Source of the DNA: Candidatus Dormiibacterota bacterium
GTDB taxonomy: Bacteria; Chloroflexota; Dormibacteria; Dormibacterales; Dormibacteraceae
Direction of reading: 5' to 3'
DNA length: 11,241 bases
Assembly (NCBI GenBank): GCA_955652585.1
Contig: CATPBF010000125.1
Span: forward strand, 1 to 11,241
This document shows, in pieces, positions 1-5,653 of the stretch. The position numbers and the translations under genes are program-made. How positions within the stretch are numbered: the stretch's first letter is position 1; each line of letters opens with the position of its first letter. The notes below the pieces were generated by a model. The model ran no database searches and had not been told where the DNA came from. It worked only from the letters and a program-made list of their open reading frames with translations.

Positions 1-226
1 AGGTGGCGTTCGACTGCACGAAGCCCGACGCTCCCAGCTCGAAGCAGGCCTTGGCCTGTAGCGACGCGAATGCGCTCTTTCCCTTCGCAACGACGACCAG
101 ATCGCGATGGTCGTCGTCGGCCACGACCGAGAACGGGACGAGCGTGCCGCCTGTAGTGAGCATCGCATAGACCGACAGCAGGTACTCACCGATGCGACCG
201 GCCTGGACGTCGCTGAGCTTGGGCAC
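1..226 (-). CDS. Partial hypothetical protein, possibly PD-(D/E)XK nuclease-like (N-terminal 75 residues)
   Basis: This is an open minus-strand frame that leaves the window at its left edge, so only the N-terminus is visible. It starts GTG at 226-224 (MPKLSDVQAGRIGEYLL). I chose that start because TAAGCT lies exactly 6 nt upstream (minus strand, 238-233), as for other genes here, and no Shine-Dalgarno is present. The visible part has GRIGEYLL (residues 10-17), a hydrophobic strand, DDDHRDLVVV (37-46) and SLQAK (55-59). Glu in a first helix, then Asp in a strand, then Q-x-K is the layout of PD-(D/E)XK nuclease-fold proteins, often hypothetical or restriction-like. That reading is inference from motif order, and catalytic function is unproven. 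The gene is divergent from the monooxygenase, with 36 nt between start codons, so the promoters must overlap or abut. Confidence 0.6.
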   Translation of the reverse strand, partial: MPKLSDVQAGRIGEYLLSVYAMLTTGGTLVPFSVVADDDHRDLVVVAKGKSAFASLQAKACFELGASGFVQSNAT

Positions 227-232
227 GGGCGC

Positions 233-238
233 AGCTTA
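233..238 (-). promoter_or_regulatory. Putative -10 box (TAAGCT) for a leaderless minus-strand transcript
   Basis: TAAGCT read on the minus strand ends 6 nt before the GTG at 226, which would place the transcription start at or next to the start codon. The same spacing recurs before the genes at 2032 and 5654. I see no clear -35 hexamer. Confidence 0.4.
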
Positions 239-247
239 GCTGCCGTA

Positions 248-253
248 TAACAT
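248..253 (+). promoter_or_regulatory. Putative -10 box (TAACAT) for the monooxygenase gene
   Basis: TAACAT, overlapping the better-looking TATAAC at 246-251, lies 9 nt before the ATG at 263. There is no Shine-Dalgarno in the gap, so the transcript would have a leader of only a few bases. It shares the 36-nt divergent intergenic space with the minus-strand promoter at 233-238. Confidence 0.3.
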
Positions 254-262
254 GGCCGCCGG

Positions 263-1483
263 ATGATCGAAAGCGTAGACGTCGCCGTCGTCGGAGCCGG
301 CCAGGCGGGGCTCGCGACCAGCTGGTTCCTGACCCAGGCCGGTGCCGACCACGTGGTGTTCGACCGCGGCCGCGTCGCCGAAACATGGCGCAGCCGGCGC
401 TGGGATTCGTTCTGCCTGGTGACTCCGAACTGGGGGGTCAAGCTCCCAGGCGCCGCGTATGCAGGTCCGGAGCCGGACGGATTCATGTCGCGCGCTCAGC
501 TGGTCGCCTTCTTCGAGTCCTGGGCCGCGTCGTTCCGGCCACCGATTCAGGAGAACGCGACCGTTTCACGGCTCCAGGCAGACTCGGAAGGGCGGTTCTT
601 GCTGAGCCTCGGCGACCGCCAGGTCCGCGCCCGCAGCGTGATTGTCGCCTCAGGGTCATACCAGAAGGCGCACCGACCGGCCGGGGCCGAGACCCTGCCG
701 GCAAACATTCACCAGGTCCTGGCAGAGGACTACGGGAACCCCGCCAAGCTGCCGCCCGGCAATGTCTTGATCATTGGCAGCGGCCAGACCGGCTGCCAGC
801 TGGCGGAGGAGCTGCATGAGGCGGGTCGGAAGGTTTTCGTCGCTTGCGGTCGGTGCCCATGGGCTCCGCGGCGCATCGGCGGTCGCGATTTCATCTGGTG
901 GTTCAGGGAGTCCGGTTATGCCGACCGCACGCCCGACCAGCTCCCATCGCCGGCGGCACGACTGGTCGGCAATCCGCAAGGGACAGGTCACGGGGGCGGG
1001 CATGACCTCCATTTCCGCACGCTGCACGCGATGGGCGTCGAGCTCCTTGGACGCTTCTTGGGTGCTGACGGTTCGACGGTTCACTTCGCCGACGACCTGG
1101 CCGCAAGCGTCGACTTCGGCGATGCGCGCTGGGCGGAGATAAGGGGCTACATCGACGCGTGCTGCGCCAGGACCGGCATGCCGCGGCCGATCTACGACCT
1201 TCCTCCGCCGATGCGGATCAAGACCCGCACCGAGCTTGACCTCGCCCACGAGGGAATCCAAAGCGTCATCTGGACGAGCGGCTACCGACCCGAGTACGGC
1301 TGGGTCGAGTTCCCCGTCTTCGACGACATGGGCTTTCCGATCCAGACCGACGGCGCGACTTCGGTGCCTGGGCTGTACTTCGTCGGAGTGCATTGGATGA
1401 GAAAGAACAAATCGGCGATCCTCTCCGGAGTCGGCGAGGACGCTGAGATCGTGACGAGGCAAGTTTTGGAGAGCCACCCATAG
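263..1483 (+). CDS. FAD-dependent, NAD(P)H-using flavoprotein monooxygenase (CzcO / MSMEG_0569-like)
   Basis: A 406-residue cytosolic flavoprotein of the class B monooxygenase type. The N-terminal Rossmann motif GAGQAG (residues 11-16) binds FAD, and a second GSGQTG (172-177) fits NAD(P)H. WDSFCLVTPNW (47-57) and the C-terminal VPGLYFVGVHWMRKNKSA stretch (368-385) are typical of the MSMEG_0569-like subgroup of putative monooxygenases, whose substrates are mostly unknown. A TSGYRPEY segment (339-345) is the usual link near the C-terminal FAD contact. Length is normal for the family. The ATG at 263 puts the Rossmann strand six residues in, as expected, and there is no Shine-Dalgarno. The small membrane-protein frame begins at or just after the stop, so the two may be cotranscribed. 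The substrate cannot be told from sequence; N- or S-oxygenation or Baeyer-Villiger chemistry are all possible. Confidence 0.85.
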   Translation: MIESVDVAVVGAGQAGLATSWFLTQAGADHVVFDRGRVAETWRSRRWDSFCLVTPNWGVKLPGAAYAGPEPDGFMSRAQLVAFFESWAASFRPPIQENATVSRLQADSEGRFLLSLGDRQVRARSVIVASGSYQKAHRPAGAETLPANIHQVLAEDYGNPAKLPPGNVLIIGSGQTGCQLAEELHEAGRKVFVACGRCPWAPRRIGGRDFIWWFRESGYADRTPDQLPSPAARLVGNPQGTGHGGGHDLHFRTLHAMGVELLGRFLGADGSTVHFADDLAASVDFGDARWAEIRGYIDACCARTGMPRPIYDLPPPMRIKTRTELDLAHEGIQSVIWTSGYRPEYGWVEFPVFDDMGFPIQTDGATSVPGLYFVGVHWMRKNKSAILSGVGEDAEIVTRQVLESHP

Positions 1484-1563
1484 CAATCGGCTACTGGATC
1501 AACCCGTGGTGGCGCGAAACACACACGCTTGACTCGCCGCGATCACCAGATGAATGCAGACAG

Positions 1564-2007
1564 ATGTTGGTGGCCGAGACGGCCGTCATGTGGGGCAAGC
1601 CATTTCTTCGTGCCATCGCGGTCCCACGGCCTGACAGGATCGTGATCTTTCGCCGCCGCCGCTTTGTTCGCAACTCTTTTCGAACGTTCGCGTTTGTGAC
1701 CACACATCCGGGTGGGCGCGGGACCCGGATCGACGTCACGCTGCGATCAGCTCACATAGTCGCCGGGTTCATGACCTTCTGGCTCGGGTTTGCCACTCTC
1801 TTCAACGTCCCCATCCTGATCGGGGCGCTAGGCGGCGGGGGCCAACTGGGGGACTTGTTGTTCACGGTCCCCTTCCCACTATTCGGGTTTGGGCTGCTTG
1901 CTTTCGGCCGGTGGGAGGCGCGCCCGGACGGCCCGGCGCTGCTCGACTTCATCCGGCAGACCACGGGGGCTCAGGACATGCCGCCGGAGCTCACGCCTTC
2001 TTGCTAG
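1564..2007 (+). CDS. Hypothetical two-helix membrane protein; true N-terminus probably upstream
   Basis: 147 residues from the first ATG. A basic region FRRRRFVRNSF (29-39) and a strand-rich segment TRIDVTL (54-60) precede two hydrophobic helices, about 64-88 and 97-115, separated by a Gly-rich turn. The order of a basic, probably strand-rich region with RNSF, then G-T-x-I-x-V, then a FMTFW helix resembles uncharacterised small bacterial membrane proteins that I cannot name with certainty. The ATG at 1564 has no convincing ribosome binding site. The frame stays open upstream to the TGA at 1444-1446 and reads like protein (IGYWINPWWRET from 1483), but no ATG, GTG or TTG occurs there. An ATA at 1480 overlaps the monooxygenase stop as ATAG. 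The gene may therefore be translated from a rare start or by coupling. Function unknown. Confidence 0.6.
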   Translation: MLVAETAVMWGKPFLRAIAVPRPDRIVIFRRRRFVRNSFRTFAFVTTHPGGRGTRIDVTLRSAHIVAGFMTFWLGFATLFNVPILIGALGGGGQLGDLLFTVPFPLFGFGLLAFGRWEARPDGPALLDFIRQTTGAQDMPPELTPSC

Positions 2008-2018
2008 CAGCCATTTGG

Positions 2019-2024
2019 TAAGTT
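2019..2024 (+). promoter_or_regulatory. Putative -10 box (TAAGTT) for leaderless mnmA mRNA
   Basis: TAAGTT ends 7 nt before the ATG at 2032, so transcription would start on or beside the A of the start codon. No Shine-Dalgarno is present in the gap. No convincing -35 element is seen. Confidence 0.4.
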
Positions 2025-2031
2025 GGCCGGC

Positions 2032-3105
2032 ATGAAGGTCGCGGTGGCGATGTCCGGCGGTGTCGACTCGTCGGTCGCTGCGGCGCTCCTGCAGGCGCAA
2101 GGGCACGACGTGGTCGGCATCACGCTCCAGCAATGGCCGCGAGGCGAGACCGAGGAATCGGCCAAGCACGGCGGCTGCTGCTCGCTTTCCGCGGTCGAGG
2201 ATGCGCGCCGCGTCGCGACTGTCCTCGACATTCCTTATTACTGCTGGAACCTCGAACACGAGTTCGGCGAGCGCGTGATCGAGCCATTCATGCGCGAGTA
2301 CTCGGAGGGACGGACGCCGAACCCCTGCGTTCGCTGCAATGCATTCGTCCGCTTCGACTTGATGCTCTCCCGTGTGCTGGAGCTCGGCTTCGAGAAGCTC
2401 GCCACCGGACACTACGCACGCATCGTCGACGGCGAGGACGGGCCGGAGCTGCACACCGCCTTCGATCCCGCGAAGGATCAGTCCTACATGCTGTATCACC
2501 TCGATCGCGATCGGCTCGCGAGCATCGCGTTTCCCCTCGGGCGCATGACCAAGAGCGAGGTTCGCGAGCACGCGCGAGAGTTCGGGCTGCCTGTCGCCGA
2601 CAAGGCCGAGAGCCAAGAGATCTGCTTCGTGCCTCGCGGCGAGACCGCGCGCTATCTGGCCGAGCGGCTGCCGGTGCGGGCGGGTGCGGTCGTGGATTCG
2701 TCGGGACGCGAGCTCGGCAGCCATCGGGGCACGGCGCTGTACACGGTGGGACAGCGGAGCGGGTTTGGGGACCTAAGCGATGCGGGGCCGTGGTACGTGA
2801 TCAAGATCGACGCTCCCGCGAACCGATTGGTGGTGGGGCGGAGGGAGGAGCTGGCGGTGCGCGAGGTCGAGCTTCGCGATGTCAGCTTCGTCGCCGGGAC
2901 GGTGGACGAGCCGGCGCGGTGCGAGGCGCGGCTCCGCTATCACTCACAGGCCATCCCCGCGACTTACGCTTCTGGCCGCCTTGCGCTTGACGAGCCCTTC
3001 CTCGGAGCGGCGCCGGGGCAGGCCGCGGTGCTTTACGCGGGCACGAAAGTGTTGGGCGGCGGGATCATCGCCTCGGCCATCCTGGGCTCACGCCCCTCTC
3101 CCTAA
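2032..3105 (+). CDS. mnmA: tRNA-specific 2-thiouridylase MnmA
   Basis: MnmA uses ATP to adenylate U34 of Lys, Glu and Gln tRNAs in the cytosol and replaces O2 with sulfur, giving s2U34. The 357 residues show the PP-loop SGGVDSS (8-14), the catalytic cysteine in NPCVRCN (Cys102), the second active cysteine in SQEICFV (Cys198) and the tRNA-contact region ATGHYAR (124-130). Both cysteines sit at about the positions of E. coli Cys102 and Cys199. Extra cysteines occur at 49-50 and at 99, where E. coli has Asp. I chose ATG 2032 (MKVAVAMSGG) over an in-frame TTG at 2023 because it matches the family N-terminus and follows a -10 box by 7 nt. The last residues (SRPSP) and the TAA are encoded by a palindromic repeat, so the C-terminus was set by that insertion. 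The gene is convergent with the R2lox gene. Confidence 0.95.
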   Translation: MKVAVAMSGGVDSSVAAALLQAQGHDVVGITLQQWPRGETEESAKHGGCCSLSAVEDARRVATVLDIPYYCWNLEHEFGERVIEPFMREYSEGRTPNPCVRCNAFVRFDLMLSRVLELGFEKLATGHYARIVDGEDGPELHTAFDPAKDQSYMLYHLDRDRLASIAFPLGRMTKSEVREHAREFGLPVADKAESQEICFVPRGETARYLAERLPVRAGAVVDSSGRELGSHRGTALYTVGQRSGFGDLSDAGPWYVIKIDAPANRLVVGRREELAVREVELRDVSFVAGTVDEPARCEARLRYHSQAIPATYASGRLALDEPFLGAAPGQAAVLYAGTKVLGGGIIASAILGSRPSP

Positions 3106-3132
3106 CCCTCTCCCCTCAAGGGGAGAGGGGAT
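3088..3132. repeat. Dispersed palindromic repeat, copy 1 (between mnmA and R2lox)
   Basis: The core CCCTCTCCCTAACCCTCTCC is followed by an 11-bp perfect hairpin: arm CCCTCTCCCCT at 3106-3116, centre CA, arm AGGGGAGAGGG at 3119-3129. The TAA inside the core (3103-3105) is the mnmA stop. The hairpin fills the space between two convergent genes and could stop transcription from both sides, though there is no T tract. Copy 2 lies 1150 bases away in the same orientation. Elements of this look are scattered through many high-GC genomes (general recollection, not searched). Confidence 0.75.
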
Positions 3133-4202
3133 CACAAGGCGCTGACCAGCCCCTCCTGGTAGAACCGCACGGGGTGGCGAAGCCCGTGGTTGCGTTCGTA
3201 TTCCGACCACGCCGACTCGTACAGCGCCACACCCTGCAGACGGATCTCTTCTGCCGCCGGCTCGGAGACGCCCGATGCCCGCAACCGCTTGGCCAGAGAG
3301 GACAGCGCGAAGTCGCTCAGCTCCTGGCCGTTGACGCGAAGAGGAGGCGGCACCGTGCGCGGGTCTTCGATCGGCAGCCGACGGTCCGGTGCGACCGCGG
3401 TCCGCACCGCGGGCTCCAGCAGGTCGAGCACCTTGAGCGTGACCACGCGCGCCAGCTCGGGCTGCTTCGCGATGCGGCGGCGCAGCGCCAGCACGCCAAA
3501 CCCGATGTGGCGGGACTCGTCGCGAGCCACGGCCGTGAAGCCGGCTACAAAACCGGGCATCATGCCGACGTTCCGCAGGGTGCGCAGGAGGCTCCGCTGG
3601 CCGGTGACGGCGAGGTAGCCCTCGATGATCAGGTGATATGTGACGACGCCCTCGACCCAGGCTCGCTCGTTGTGTGGCTCGCGTCGGATGAGGTCCATGG
3701 CGTCAACAAGCTGCTTCTCGAAGATCTTTCGGAACCCCTCAGTGGCTCGCGGGCCGATCGCCTCGAGCGCTGCATGGAGGCCTCCACCGACCTCGAGCAC
3801 GTCCTCGAAGAAGCGTTGAAAGAACACCGTGTGCCGCGCTTCATCTGCGATCTGGGTGGCGAGGAAGATCCGCTCGTCCTCGAATGGCGCCGCATACAGC
3901 AGCGGGGCCAGCGTGTCCGTGACCGCCTGCTCTCCGATGAAGAAGAGCGTCATCGTGTTCTGCATGACCTGCCGGATGTTCACAGGCAGGTTCTGCCAGT
4001 GCTGGACGTCGGCCGAGAAGTCGAGGTCCGAAACCGCCCACTGCTGCCGTTCCCAACGCCGGTACAAGGAGGCGGTGTCAATCTCCGGTTCGAGCAGGTG
4101 GTCCATCTGCGCCTCGACGTCGTCCACGCTGACGCCGACAAGGTCCGCCAGAGGCGCTTCTTCCACGCGCCGGACTGCGTCGAGCACCGATTGAGCGGTC
4201 AT
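3132..4202 (-). CDS. R2-like ligand-binding oxidase (R2lox), Mn/Fe ferritin-fold protein
   Basis: 356 residues, usually mis-annotated as ribonucleotide reductase beta subunit. R2lox proteins (type example M. tuberculosis Rv0233) hold a Mn/Fe cofactor, bind a fatty-acid-like ligand and form a Val-Tyr ether cross-link; their physiological reaction is unknown. The six metal ligands are visible: Glu91 (FFIGEQAV), Glu121 and His124 (ADEARHTVF), Glu194 (YHLIIEGYL), Glu229 and His232 (RDESRHIGF). The cross-link pair is Val94 and Tyr189. Spacings Glu+3 to Val, Tyr+5 to Glu and Glu+35 to Glu equal those I recall for Rv0233. An extra N-terminal segment of about 40 residues makes it longer than the usual 310-320. 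No large reductase subunit is nearby, which argues against a true R2. The ATG at 4202 has a short leader behind a TACACT box. It is divergent from rimJ and bracketed by two palindromic repeats. Confidence 0.82.
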   Translation of the reverse strand: MTAQSVLDAVRRVEEAPLADLVGVSVDDVEAQMDHLLEPEIDTASLYRRWERQQWAVSDLDFSADVQHWQNLPVNIRQVMQNTMTLFFIGEQAVTDTLAPLLYAAPFEDERIFLATQIADEARHTVFFQRFFEDVLEVGGGLHAALEAIGPRATEGFRKIFEKQLVDAMDLIRREPHNERAWVEGVVTYHLIIEGYLAVTGQRSLLRTLRNVGMMPGFVAGFTAVARDESRHIGFGVLALRRRIAKQPELARVVTLKVLDLLEPAVRTAVAPDRRLPIEDPRTVPPPLRVNGQELSDFALSSLAKRLRASGVSEPAAEEIRLQGVALYESAWSEYERNHGLRHPVRFYQEGLVSAL

Positions 4203-4216
4203 TGAGGTCGGCCGCT

Positions 4217-4222
4217 AGTGTA
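4217..4222 (-). promoter_or_regulatory. Putative -10 box (TACACT) for R2lox, overlapping an opposing box
   Basis: Read on the minus strand, TACACT ends 14 nt before the ATG at 4202, predicting a leader of about 8 nt. On the plus strand TAAGTC (4221-4226) overlaps it by two bases and lies 6 nt before a GTG at 4233. The two promoters, if real, would compete for RNA polymerase. Neither has a clear -35 element. Confidence 0.35.
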
Positions 4223-4237
4223 AGTCGCCAATGTGCT

Positions 4238-4281
4238 TCACGACCCTCTCCCTAACCCTCTCCCCTGTGGGGAGAGGGGAT
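4238..4281. repeat. Dispersed palindromic repeat, copy 2 (upstream of rimJ)
   Basis: Same element and orientation as the copy at 3088-3132. It is identical across the CCCTCTCCCTAACCCTCTCC core and differs in the hairpin centre. Arms CCCTCTCCCC (4256-4265) and GGGGAGAGGG (4269-4278) are perfect 10-mers around TGT. The right arm holds a purine-rich GGAGAGGGG 7 nt before the TTG at 4287, so the hairpin can both provide and hide the rimJ ribosome binding site. Read through from GTG 4233, the element would encode DPLPNPLPCGERGF. Confidence 0.75.
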
Positions 4282-4286
4282 TCGAG

Positions 4287-4844
4287 TTGATCGAAACCCA
4301 GCGGCTCATCATCCGCCTCGCTGAGGTCGAGGACGTGCACGAGGTCATCCGTTTCTATCGCGAGAACCGCGAGCACCTGGAGCCGGTCTCGCCCACGTAT
4401 CCGCCGGACTTTCTCGACGAGGCGACGTGGCTGGAGCAGGTGCGCAACCGGCTGCCCGAGTTCGCGGCCGGCGCCGGCTTCCGCGCTTTCATATTTACGC
4501 GCGAAATGCCGAGCCGGATCGTCGGCAACCTCAACCTCACCCAGGTCGCTCGCGGGGCGTTCCAGTCATGCGTGCTCGGCTACAACCTGGCCGCCGACGA
4601 GCAGGGCAAGGGCTATATGACCGAGGCGGTTCGCGGCGCCGTCGCCTTCGCGTTCGAGACCTGGAAGCTGCACCGGGTCGCGGCCAACTACATGCCGAGC
4701 AACGCGCGCAGCGCCGCGGTCCTGGATCGATGCGGGTTCCGGATCGAGGGCCATGCGCCCGCGTACTTGCGCATCGACGGGCGCTGGGAGGACCACGTCC
4801 TCACCGCGATCATCAACCCGAGCTGGAGCCCTTCGTCGCCTTGA
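4287..4844 (+). CDS. rimJ: GNAT N-acetyltransferase of the RimJ type (ribosomal protein S5 alanine acetyltransferase-like)
   Basis: RimJ transfers acetyl from acetyl-CoA to the N-terminal alanine of ribosomal protein S5. From the TTG at 4287 the protein has 185 residues and opens MIETQRLIIRLAEVEDV, a usual GNAT start. The acetyl-CoA loop is QGKGYM (106-111), followed by HRVAANYMP, NARSAAVLDRCGF and DGRWEDHVLTAI (164-175). The stretch from VARGAF to the end follows E. coli RimJ closely as I recall it, which separates it from RimI and RimL. I chose TTG 4287 because GGAGAGGGG precedes it by 7 nt. The alternative GTG 4233 adds 18 residues translated from the palindromic repeat and would be leaderless behind TAAGTC. 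The stop overlaps the next gene. Whether S5 is really the substrate is inference. Confidence 0.82.
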   Translation: MIETQRLIIRLAEVEDVHEVIRFYRENREHLEPVSPTYPPDFLDEATWLEQVRNRLPEFAAGAGFRAFIFTREMPSRIVGNLNLTQVARGAFQSCVLGYNLAADEQGKGYMTEAVRGAVAFAFETWKLHRVAANYMPSNARSAAVLDRCGFRIEGHAPAYLRIDGRWEDHVLTAIINPSWSPSSP

Positions 4845-5632
4845 GCGTGCCGCCGCTCGCCGACCTGGCCATCGCCGCGGTGCGCTGGCTCGAATACGCG
4901 GGGTTGCTGGGGTTCATCGGGGTGATCGTCGTGAGGAGGCTCGCCGCGATGCCGCCGGCGCTTCATTGGGCCCGCCCTTCGACGCAGCCGGCGCTGGCGG
5001 CAGCGTTCACAGGTGGCGTCGCGGTGCTGATCGGTGAATGGTTGCGCAGCGGGCATCTGTCGAGCGCGATCATCGTTCGCGTCGCCGCGGAAGGCATCGC
5101 TCTCGCCTTGTGCGTCTACGTCCGTCGATGGGTGGTTCCTCCGGCCATCTTGGCGGTGCTGGCGCTACCGTTCGCCGGCCACGCAGCGGTTGCCGGTCCG
5201 ACCGGCGGCGCGATCTTCATCGACGCCTTTCACGTCCTGTCGGCCGGGGCGTGGGGAGGAGGCATCGTGGTGCTGGCCCTGTTGCGCCCTCCGGACGGTT
5301 GGGGAGGCAAGGAAGGCCGCGCCTTGCTCGCGCGTTTCGGCCCTGTCGCATTCCTTGCGTTCACCGCCACTGCGCTGAGCGGAGCGCTCCGTGCGGCCGA
5401 GGTGCTGGGCTCCGCGAGCTATTTGTTCTCAACTCCGTACGGCCTGGTCCTGGCCGCCAAGACGGCCGGAGTTCTCGTCATGGTGGCGATGTCCGCGGTC
5501 GGTTGGAGTCGCGGCTGGCGCTTTACGCGCCTGGAAGGGGTGGTCGTCCTGTTCGTGCTCGCCGCTACGGCCATGCTGGCCGCCTTTCCCATGCCTCCGG
5601 AGTATCCAATCGTCGAACTCGCCGGCCGGTGA
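4841..5632 (+). CDS. CopD-family integral membrane protein
   Basis: 263 residues with about eight hydrophobic segments (roughly 5-31, 49-67, 73-94, 97-117, 122-148, 166-188, 197-221, 232-250). The second half fits the CopD domain of copper resistance and YcnJ-type proteins: IDAFHVLSAGAWGGGI (127-142) with His131, then FGPVAFLAFTATALSG (166-181) and YLFSTPYGLVLAAKTAG (194-210), ending in PMPPE. CopD-like proteins are linked to copper passage across the inner membrane. Here no CopC or CtaG domain is fused or adjacent, and Met and His are few, so copper as substrate is uncertain. The start is TTG 4841, sharing TTGA with the rimJ stop, which implies translational coupling; GTG 4847 is an alternative. 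Only a distant GGAG (4825-4828) precedes it. Confidence 0.75.
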   Translation: MSVPPLADLAIAAVRWLEYAGLLGFIGVIVVRRLAAMPPALHWARPSTQPALAAAFTGGVAVLIGEWLRSGHLSSAIIVRVAAEGIALALCVYVRRWVVPPAILAVLALPFAGHAAVAGPTGGAIFIDAFHVLSAGAWGGGIVVLALLRPPDGWGGKEGRALLARFGPVAFLAFTATALSGALRAAEVLGSASYLFSTPYGLVLAAKTAGVLVMVAMSAVGWSRGWRFTRLEGVVVLFVLAATAMLAAFPMPPEYPIVELAGR

Positions 5633-5641
5633 TTCCAGGCT

Positions 5642-5647
5642 TAGACT
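5642..5647 (+). promoter_or_regulatory. Putative -10 box (TAGACT) for leaderless CBS-protein mRNA
   Basis: TAGACT ends 6 nt before the ATG at 5654, giving a predicted transcript start at the start codon. It lies in the 21-nt gap after the CopD-like gene. No Shine-Dalgarno and no good -35 element are visible. Confidence 0.4.
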
Positions 5648-5653
5648 CTGCAC

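Noticed and set aside
252..266. Four-codon upstream frame (ATG at 252) overlapping the monooxygenase start
   Set aside because: It is very short, lacks a ribosome site, and would lie at or before the predicted transcript start.
1879..2724. 281-residue minus-strand frame opposite mnmA
   Set aside because: It covers the MnmA catalytic region on the other strand and shows no motif or ribosome site. It is a shadow of a high-GC gene.
3132..4202. Canonical ribonucleotide reductase R2 subunit
   Set aside because: The residue pattern, including the Val/Tyr cross-link pair and ligand spacing, fits R2lox better, and no large-subunit gene is in the window.
3174..4205. Long plus-strand open frame opposite the R2lox gene
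   Set aside because: It is antisense to a frame with complete metal-ligand motifs. Its translation is rich in Arg and His with no recognisable motif, as GC-rich shadows usually are.
3088..4281. CRISPR array or IS element from the repeated CCCTCTCC blocks
   Set aside because: There are only two copies more than 1 kb apart, no regular spacers, no transposase and no target duplication. They look like a dispersed palindromic element.
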